A stretch of 64,000 nucleotides of DNA, taken from Meloidogyne chitwoodi. Taxonomy: Eukaryota; Nematoda; Chromadorea; Rhabditida; Meloidogynidae. Made by a program: the position numbers and the translations under genes. The stretch is from the NCBI GenBank assembly GCA_015183035.1, contig JACZZP010000021.1:124001-188000 (forward strand), written 5' to 3'. Positions 56,701 to 64,000 of this stretch are shown here, piece after piece. Positions within the stretch are counted from its first letter, which is position 1. The number at the start of each line of letters is the position of its first letter. The notes beneath the pieces were generated by a model, which made no database searches, was not told where the DNA came from, and was given only the letters and a program-made list of their open reading frames with translations.

Positions 56701-57438
56701 TGTATAAAGGAAAAGTACCCCCAACGACTTTTAATATGATAAACAAGTTTTTCTTTATAGATAAGTATTATAGTTAGTAGAGCTGTTCCAAGAGTCTTGG
56801 TCTTGGTGGTCTTGGTTTTCTTGGTTTTTTTGGTCTTGGTCTTGGGTCTTGGCTTGTAAGTCTTGGTCTTGGATGTGATACCACAGGGGGGACCAAGCAC
56901 AATTTTGGGGAAAAAATTTTGGTAAGAGGTTTAAAAATTTAAAAAATTTTTTGCCTGCGGCGCTGAAAATGGTTAATATTTGGCAACTAAAATTCAATTA
57001 TTTTTTCAAATTTTCGCCTGCAGCGCTAAACTTGCGCCAACCCGGAATACACTGTCCACCACCAAGCTCAGTAGAGAGTGAAGAACATTTTCGATTCTTG
57101 GAGAAATTTACAAGCCAAAACGGCTTTCTTTTAGTAGCACTCATGCTAAACAGCAATTTTTCTTACAATTATGATTTCGGGGATTTAAATTAAATTTTAA
57201 TGAATTTAATTTTTTGTAAAAATGATATATTTTTAGTCTTGGGTCTTGATCTTGTTTTTCTTGGTTTTTTGGTCTTGGTCTTGGGTCATGGTTATTTTTG
57301 GTCTTGGAACAGCTCTAATAGTTAGGTTATTTATTTTAATTTAAATTTACCAAGAGGTCGCTTTCCAACAGTCATTTGTTGAAGTAAATATAAAACAAAA
57401 AATAACAAAAGAAATTTTAAAAAATTTGAAATAATCAT
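53752..57438 (-). CDS. Array family copy G, putative secreted protein
   Basis: First copy of the array in transcription order, with an intact signal-peptide exon: ATG 57438, M-I-I-S-N-F-L-K-F-L-L-L-F-F-V then Q-Q-M-T-V-G-K. Exon 2 (about 56570-56370) has F-A-R-I-L-N-S-I-T-I-D-E-L. Exon 3 (about 56305-55985) has the strongest acidic stretch (D-D-S-D-D-E-N-D-Q-E-D-D-Y-S-S-D-E-E-D-E). Exon 4 (about 54785-54610) has L-L-V-Q-T-K-I-L-I. Exon 5 (about 54505-54390), exon 6 (about 54210-54090). Exon 7 (53862-53752) has H-K-G-E-S-S-H-V-G-G-S-G-K-D with an acidic, not RGG, continuation, stop at 53752-53754. I saw no frameshift in the exons I read. Intron 3 holds a hAT-like element and a MITE-split tRNA-like sequence; intron 1 another hAT-like element. 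Confidence 0.7.
55016..55655. mobile_element. hAT-like element, 640 bp, TSD CTTATAGC/CTTAAAAC
   Basis: Perfect ends TAGGGCCCGGATTTTT and AAAAATCCGGGCCCTA; 8-bp flanks agree at 6 positions. The interior contains AAATATGTGAAAAT repeats. In intron 3 of copy G. Confidence 0.8.
55714..55952 (+). pseudogene. tRNA-like sequence split by a MITE
   Basis: GGTAGTTCAGTCGGTAAAGC matches a tRNA D-arm / Pol III A box, and GGTTCGATTCC matches the T-arm / B box once the 135-bp MITE and one copy of its 8-bp duplication are removed. CAGTGGCCA then T6 follow, as at a tRNA 3' end with a Pol III terminator. The acceptor arms GCGCTGG and CAGTGGC pair only partly and the anticodon arm is unclear, so it was probably a tRNA pseudogene or SINE head before the insertion. 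Confidence 0.5.
55796..55930. mobile_element. hAT-like MITE in the tRNA T-loop, TSD GTTCGATA/T
   Basis: Ends TAGAGATCGAG and CTCGATCTCTA, perfect over 11 bp. The flanks GTTCGATA and GTTCGATT differ at one base. The ends resemble those of the 996-bp element at 18388, suggesting one family. Interior rich in CTGGATCC and GATCCAG. Confidence 0.88.
56778..57317. mobile_element. hAT-like element with transposase remnant, TSD ATAGTTAG
   Basis: Perfect ends TAGAGCTGTTCCAAGA and TCTTGGAACAGCTCTA, flanked by ATAGTTAG at 56770-56777 and 57318-57325. Subterminal regions are GGTCTTGG repeats in inverted orientation. The middle (56950-57195) is coding-like and encodes a hAT C-terminal remnant, directly supporting the superfamily assignment for the 8-bp-TSD elements here. 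Confidence 0.92.
56951..57193 (+). pseudogene. hAT transposase C-terminal remnant
   Basis: An open stretch encodes C-P-P-P-S-S-V-E-S-E-E-H-F-R-F followed by a Leu-rich helix (F-L-L-V-A-L-M-L-N-S-N-F). This resembles the hAT dimerisation domain signature (P-x-S-S-V-x-S-E-R-x-F-S, then an L-L-x-L-N-x-N helix), with the usual Arg replaced by Glu. Only this end survives; the catalytic core is missing, so it cannot act on its own. Confidence 0.55.
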
Positions 57439-57594
57439 TTTATTGAAAACTCTTTTCAATAACAAATTTCTAAAAAATATATTTTATTAATTAAATATGC
57501 ATTGAAATTTTAAATAAATTTTTATTTAAAAATTAATTTAGCTAGTAATTTTTATTTTTTTTAAATGGCCAAACAATAAAATAAATTTAAATTA

Positions 57595-58075
57595 ATTGAG
57601 GAAGAATTGAAGAGAGGAAATTTTGAGAAGAATGAATGGATTTTTAGAAATGAGGAAGCTATTTTATTAACAAAGAATTGGAAAAAATTTTTCTTGAGTT
57701 CCCTGTCGTTGGCATTATCGAATTCCAAGCAGTTTCGATTTTAACAGAAAAATTAGTTGAGGACATAGAAATAGAATAAAAATATTATAAAGAACAGAGA
57801 AAAATACAAAAAAATTAAAAAAAAATTTCTAATGGGAGAATTAGCTGTATAGCGTAGTAAGAATTAGAAGACGTTAGTTTATCTCTCCTCTATAATTCTA
57901 TAAATGTTAGACATATCGAGGAATGTTAGAGAGTAAAATAGAGCCTCTTTTAAATTCTAGCGAGTCGAAGCTTCTTATCTACAATGAATTGCTCTTTTCT
58001 TCAATAAAATTAATTAATCTTTGATTTCTTCAATTTAAAGAAAATTTTTGAGGAGATTGAGAGGCAGATTAATTT
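57595..58075 (-). promoter_or_regulatory. Shared upstream block of copy G
   Basis: The most distant version: the AATTTTGAGAAGAATGAATGG segment and the distal GAGGAGATTGAGAGGCAGATTAA segment are recognisable, but the TATA-like motif has changed. Confidence 0.45.
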
Positions 58076-58659
58076 TTAAAATTTAAAAAAAAACTTATTT
58101 TAAATTTATTTATTTTTTAGATGTGTCAATGACACTTTTTTAAGATGGAAAATATTTTAAGATTTTTTATTTTTTAACAAATAAAAATAACCTTATTGAA
58201 TCTTATAGATGGCTTTGCAGAGAAAAGGTAAATTTAAAATATTTTTTTTTAATATTTTTTAAATTTAAATATTTTTAAAGAAATTAGTTTAATTCCTCCA
58301 TCTCCATTTTATTCACATCAAAATAAAGATGGAAATGATCATTATATTCGACTTTGTTTTTTAAGGTTAAAGGAATTTTTTAATTTGAATTATTAAAAAT
58401 TTTCCAAATATTTTTTATTATATGTAGATGACACGCTAGAACAAGCTATAAAATTTTAGTTGATTCTTTTTGTGTTAAAAAAGAATAATTTTTTAATTAA
58501 CTAATAATTTAAATTATTGTAAGAAATAATTAAAGGAATGCCTTTGAAAATTTTTATTTGAAACTAATTTAAAATCGAATTATTCTTTAAAATTTATTAA
58601 AAAAAGAACATTCTGGCATCACTGGTCTCTTAGAAATTTTACAAAACTTTGAAATCACT

Positions 58660-61600
58660 TCAAATAAAAAAAGTAAATTTGTAAACTTCGCAAGCATCAT
58701 AAACTTCACTGTAAGTGTAATTGTATGTTGGTGAAGCCTTTAATTCGCCTTTTCCATAATTAGACTTGGAAAATAATATAGTTGGACAGGGTAATATTGG
58801 AAAGCTTGCTGTACTTTTAAGAATCATCCAACATTGAAAATGTTCATCTGATATCATTTCGTTACCCATAATTTTTTTGATTTTTTGTGCTAGCATTTCA
58901 AGATTGGTTTCGTTACGGATTGTCCTGTAATAAATAATAAAATAAAGTTAAAAGTCATTTCCGTTTTTAAATTGTAGAGGAGACTTGAAAAAAATATGGA
59001 TCTACTGTTTATTAAGCAAACAACAATGTCTAATATAATTAGATATTTATTTTTGTCCATTAGTAATTTTGATTTTATCTACAATTTAAGGAAATATTTT
59101 TTTTGCATTAACATATAAAATTATCCCGAAATTTATAAAAATATTATTTTAAAAATTGTAGTTTTTAAATTAGAATTTTTTAAATTTATTTTTTGGAAAC
59201 ATTAAATTTTCAAATTATTAATAATTTTTATACTTACGGCATAATGTTTGTAAGATTTTTTTCAATTTTTAAACCATAAATATGTTGAGTAATTAGATTA
59301 GTATTTAATGTTCCTAAATATATCAGGTTTTTGTAAAAATTAATTTTATTTTTGTTATTTACTGCGATGAAGAGGATCAGTTCTATTTGTTGAAAATCTC
59401 GAAATAAAAGTATCAAAACCCAAAAGATCGGTATTAATTGAACAATATTTTCGGTTGCCTTCTTCGTATAGGTCGATATTTTCTTTTACAATCAATACTT
59501 GATAAATAAAGCTAAAATTAAAAATTATTTTATGGCAATAAACTAAGAAGTCAAACTTTCGCAAAAAGGGAAATTTTGGTTTATTTAGTTTTAAATTAAA
59601 CTTGAGTTACAGCCTCCGTTCAGGGAATTTTAAGATTTTTCTCCCAGATGACGAAGTGATGCTATCCCCGGAATGTCTTCCCGACCTTCCCCTGTGCGCA
59701 TTTCCACAAAACCTCTCCGAGACAAAAACTATTAAGGTATTTCCGCAAATAAACCTCACCCTCACCCTATATTGAGCCACAGGATAGTTGAAAATACAGC
59801 CACATGGGGCTTTATTTATATTACAGAATTATGTAAAAGTTCGGCATTTCCAACCAAATATTTTATTACAATCCCAATTTAAATGTAAATCTCTTACTTC
59901 TTTTGACCTGAGGCCTTGAGTTTTGTCAATGACAAATCAATTACTTTTTTAAGATTTTCTTCAGTAACCTGATCTGGATCTCAATTTCACGAATATATTG
60001 CTCCACAACGATACCATGATGCGTTGAAGGCCAACTTGATGTCTAAATTAAAAAATATTTTAAGATTTAATAAAAGCAACTATTATTGAAAATTTTATAT
60101 CAGAGTACTTGAAATGGTAGATGAGTAAATAAAAATGACCCATCAAAGTGTTGGATTTGCACAGTCGGTTGTGCTTTGGTTTGAGCTTTCCACGATGGAA
60201 AGAAAGGAGGCATTAAAAACTTGAAAATATTCGAACAAAGCGAATATGTACTTGTGTTTTTTGCACATTGTTATTAAATATATTTGGGTGCCAAAAAAAA
60301 GGAAAGGAATAATAAGCTAGAAAATTGTTAAATTTATGTTTGTAAATCTTTTTAAAATAAAATACTTATATTTACTTCTGGCCTTTTAAATTGACCGAAC
60401 AATAAAAATTTAAGGTTTGACTAGTTTATATATCCAAATGTTATGTAAATTGTCCTTATTAATTTATTTAAAGTTAATTTACTTACAAGAGAATTATTAA
60501 GCCAAACACCAACATGACATGAAATAGAATCCACTTTGCTTGAAATACTTTTAGTATATATTTCAATCGAACTTTCATGATCTCCGAATGTTATTTTTGC
60601 GCAAATAGAAGATATATATAACTGAAATTTTTATAATAAATTTTTACATTTTACTGCAACGATTTACCGCAAAAATAATTTATCTCAAAATTAAATTGCA
60701 TTAGATTTAATATAAATTTATTTTTTAAAAAAGGAATAAATGATTTTATAAATTAAAAATTTTTACAATATCTATTAATTGATTTCTTAATTCTAGGGCA
60801 AAAGCGTCCACCTGCTCATGATCATAATTAATAGATAATATGAAGGTACGTAGAAGGCACCAAAAATTGAATAAATATTTAATTGTTTACATAAAATGGA
60901 ATTTTAAAAACCGAAAAATTAAATTTTTCACAATTTTAAGAGTTGGAAAAAATGAAAAATTTTTTCTAAAATAATTTTTGGTAAAGTTTAACTAAAAATT
61001 TTTTCTTAATATTTTTTTATTAATATTAAAATTTAATTTAAGTATTTATTTTTATACAATAACTTTTAAAAATTACTTTTCCACATTTTTTATCTCTGCT
61101 TCGACAGGTAAATTATAACGCAATTCTCTAAATAATGCAGTAAATGCGGCTTTATACGTTGTAAAAGTATATGAAAAAGTATACATATTTTTAAAATTAA
61201 GTTTGCTCTTGTCTGGTAATAAATCAAATATTTTCGAAAATTCTGAAATTTTGATAAAAATTATAAAAGTGGGCCAGATAATCTTATAATTAAAATCAGA
61301 GCTGTTTCCAAACTAAGAATGTTCGATAATCGAAAAAATCACAATATATCACGCTCAAAAATCATAGAATAAAAAACTAAAATTAAGTCGAAATTTCGAA
61401 ACAACTCTGGTCAAGATACTACCTAATACGAAAAAGTTCGGATCTCTGAAACCTCAGTTTTTACTTTATTTCAAAAGATAAATATAAATTTTTTTAATAA
61501 AAACAAACCATAAATATAATCCTCAATGTTAGGTCTAGTTTGTTCAAATACATTAAACTTCCAACATGCTTCAGTTAACCAAACTCGTTTTTTAGCTAAT

Positions 61601-63956
61601 ATTTTAGAATCACTTTCATTCATTTGATTTTGACAATCTTCTACTAATTTATTGTGCAAAAACTATAAAATTAAAATTTATTAATTAATCATTAAAATTG
61701 AAATAAACTGGCATCTAGCTACTTAACAAAAAAGATGATACTATTAAAAATTTTTAAAATTAATTTTTTAATCAAAAAAACTTTTAAATAAATAATTTAT
61801 TTAAAAAAATAAAAAATATTTTTATATTATAAGTATTTCGGCTCAGAAATATTATCCATTTTTAATTATTTAATTTTTATTTTATTGAATAAAAATCAAA
61901 TTAAAATATTTTTATATACATATTATTATATAAAAATTTTTTAAATAATTAATTAATTTTAAAATAATTAAAAAGAATAGCTTAATGAATTAATTATCCT
62001 CAAAAAATTTTCAGAATTTTTGTTTTGGTATAAAAGAAATTATCGCCAAAAATAATGAATTTTCTAATAAAAATAAAATTTTTTTTTGTTGATTTTTTAA
62101 AAATATTTTTAAATCAAAAGAATGCGCAATCTTTAAAATTAAATAATTAAATAAAATACAGTCAAAATCTCAATAGGTGACCTAAAATATAATGAAGCAT
62201 TTGAAAATTAAATGAAATAAATAAATGCTTACTCGATTCCTTTTTGGCAAGAGAGTTTAAATGATTCTACATAATCTTGTGTTTTTAGATAATTTGGATT
62301 AAGCATATTTTCTGTATGTAATTTCATTACGTTTAATGGACGCGTGACGAACTATAAACACTTTTATTATTTTACTCTTTAGTATTTTTCTATTTGATTC
62401 TTTTTGTGAATTAATATATCCACGATGAAAATCCCAGAAAAAATTAATTTAAAAAATAAACTTAAAAATTATTATTTAAATTTGCTTTTTTGATTTATTT
62501 TTAGTATATTCTTCTTAATTTTCTTAAATTTTTTTCGCATATAAAATTTAAAAAATTTCTTAGGTTTTTAAAATTATAGAAAATTTTCTACTCTATTGAA
62601 TTATAACAAAAACATTATTTAGAATTTGAGCATTTGATCTAAAGTATAATCCGCGAATAAATGGGTATCCGTAAAATTAGAGAAATAATTTTAATATTTA
62701 ATTTATTAACCTCGTAATATTGAGCTCTGTCTATTTTCTCACTTATAAGATACGTAGAAATTATAATACTCCGATTATTTTCCATGAAAATGCCTTCAGT
62801 ACGATTTTTGAAATTGGTTAGTTGTTCGTAAGTAACAGAACCTTTCTAAAATTAAAAAAAATCTTCTAAAAAAGAACCAATTTTAATAAGTATTTTATGT
62901 TAATTTCATAAATTACTGTAAAGAAAGAGGGAATTAATTTGACTTATATTTAAAACCTATTAAAATTGAAAGGGAAATAATTGTTTCAGTAGATCAGTCG
63001 GTAGGGCGCAATGCCCATATGTGAGCGTAAAAATGTGCAGGATCGCCCGCTTGGTTGAAACATTTACTTCTTTCTTACAGTACCAAAAGTTTTCTTTTTT
63101 AATTAAAATATTCTAATTTATTATAATTATTTTTTACCCTTGGATTGATTTCCTTTGCAATAAGTCCACCTATTGGAATTAAAATTTTCATTATTATGGC
63201 AGCTTTTGGGTTAAGTTTGGCTAATGCCAACAAAATATCAGCACTTCCTGCAGAAATAATTGTGAGGGCATCAACTGCCGTGTCAATAATATCTAAAAAT
63301 AATAAACAAATTTTAATAAATTTATTTTAAATAAAATAATAATTAAATTTATATTTCTTTTTAATTGACCTAGTTTTTAAATGTAATGGATAAATAGATA
63401 GTAAAATTAATACTTGAAACGAAAAATTTTTGAAAAGGGTTAATATTTAATTTAAGAAATTTAATGCGTCTTTTTTCTAATAACCTAATTATTTTTAATA
63501 AAATAATTAATCTTTTTTAATTAGATTTTTTACCAAAATATTTTAAAAAATTAAAAAATTTTTTTAATTTTGATTTTGGATCTCAAAAATTATCTTTATA
63601 TCTAACCACACTTTTAGCCTATTTTTGATTCATTGTATGAAAATTTTATTAAAGAAAAACCAAATTAAAATATTTTTTAATGTATGATTATTAAAATATA
63701 TTAATTAATTAATTAATTTTAAAATAATAATTAAAAAAATAGTAGTTTAAGTAATTTTCAGAATTTTTGTTTATTTATTCTAGCAAAATAAAATAATTTA
63801 AAACTTATTGAAACAAATAAATATTTTATTAATCTAAAAATACTTACCATTTAATTCTTTCACATTATTAACTTTTAATATTTCAAAATTGGCGGAAACA
63901 AAATAAGCGCAAATTACTGCGCAACAAACAAATAAATAAATAATTTTAATCATCAT
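58660..63956 (-). CDS. Long multi-exon gene for an unrecognised secreted helical protein
   Basis: Unknown family, about 13 exons and roughly 570 residues. Exon 1 (63956-63848) encodes a signal peptide (M-M-I-K-I-I-Y-L-F-V-C-C, cut near S-A-N). Exon 2 (63292 to about 63140) is a long hydrophobic helical hairpin (A-L-T-I-I-S-A-G-S-A-D-I-L-L-A-L, then I-I-M-K-I-L-I-P-I-G-G-L-I-A). Mostly helical exons follow near 62845-62715, 62350-62230, 61660-61505, 61245-61080 and 60845-60770. Then come more beta-like exons: 60620-60490 (F-G-D-H-E-S-S-I-E-I-Y), 60240-60115 (M-P-P-F-F-P-S-W-K), 60045-59960, 59525-59363, 59311-59238 and 58925-58660. Donor/acceptor phases fit across the last six exons, so I join them into one gene; two adjacent genes are possible. 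A hydrophobic hairpin in a secreted helical protein can indicate membrane insertion, but no known pore-forming family is recognised. Confidence 0.6.
59610..59840. other. GC-richer island in an intron
   Basis: About 230 bp of near-balanced composition inside an intron of the long secreted gene. The plus strand is open for about 55 codons without a good start (P-D-D-E-V-M-L-S-P-E-C-L-P-D-L-P) and the minus strand for about 50. It could be a structured RNA gene, a retroelement scrap or part of another gene. I could not match it to U1-U6, SRP or RNase P landmarks. Confidence 0.4.
62983..63062 (+). tRNA. tRNA-like sequence, possibly a pseudogene
   Basis: GTTTCAG and TTGAAAC form a 7-bp acceptor-like stem (last pair G-T) around 79 nt. 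TAGATCAGTCGGTAGGGC resembles the D-arm / A box. The T-arm (GCAGGATCGCCCGC) lacks a canonical TTCGA and I could not place an anticodon stem with confidence. More likely a tRNA-derived relic or SINE head than a working tRNA. It shares the TCAGTCGGTA core with the split tRNA-like sequence at 55714. In an intron of the long secreted gene. Confidence 0.35.
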
Positions 63957-64000
63957 AAATAAAAATTAAAAAAAACAGTTAAAAAAAGATAATTTAATGC

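Noticed and set aside
59610..59840. RNase MRP, RNase P or U-snRNA gene
   Set aside because: Some words (GGGGATAGC, TCCCCGG) look suggestive, but the conserved core blocks are not in the right order.
59890..59990. Frame D-P-D-Q-V-T-E-E-N-L-K-K...K-A-S-G-Q-K-K with a stop
   Set aside because: Looks like a plausible gene end, but splicing at the preceding GTTACT donor joins in frame to the exon at 59525, so I treat this as intron. The evidence is only moderate.

Overview
The window is very AT-rich eukaryotic DNA. Its genes have many small exons, short T-rich introns and splice acceptors of the TTTTTAG type. A serpentine receptor with the hallmarks of the nematode-specific Srt class, an astacin-EGF-CUB metalloprotease and a set of small secreted-protein genes identify it as a nematode. 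The base composition and the repeat-rich array of secreted genes would fit an AT-rich clade IV (Tylenchina) species such as a root-knot nematode; that placement is inference, not proof.

Layout. 1-2230: a 22-bp minisatellite, then a broken Gag-coding retroelement remnant and an LTR-like tail. 3577-5902 (-): an Srt-class chemoreceptor whose last intron holds an 18-bp minisatellite. 12461-16630 (-): an astacin protease; one intron contains a complete CNRIP1-like gene on the opposite strand (13454-14302). 58660-63956 (-): a long multi-exon gene for an unrecognised secreted helical protein.

The core, 7.2-58.1 kb, is a head-to-tail minus-strand array of at least seven copies (A to G) of one unrecognised seven-exon gene family, plus a divergent relative (C'). 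Each copy has a short signal-peptide exon, helical Leu/Lys/Asn-rich exons, an acidic stretch in exon 3 and a Gly/Ser/Arg-rich tail built on an E-S-S-H-A-G-G-S-G motif. Each is preceded by the same upstream block (about 500 bp) and followed by the same non-coding 3' module (about 70 nt). I know no name for the family; candidate parasitism effectors is an inference from secretion, array structure and divergence.

The array is heavily invaded. There are about a dozen hAT-like MITEs with exact or near-exact 8-bp target duplications (several nested, one inside a coding exon, one inside a tRNA-like sequence), other inverted-repeat elements, a Helitron-like element, a 3.4-kb TTGTAC-rich minisatellite block, and a complete LTR retroelement (36343-42049; LTRs 209/213 bp, 4-bp target duplication) in intron 2 of copy E. 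That LTR element has no visible gag-pol and carries one env-like ORF.

Almost every gene shows one or two isolated one-base frameshifts between conserved stretches, so uncorrected assembly indels are as likely as real gene decay. Exon borders are read by eye and are approximate unless stated.
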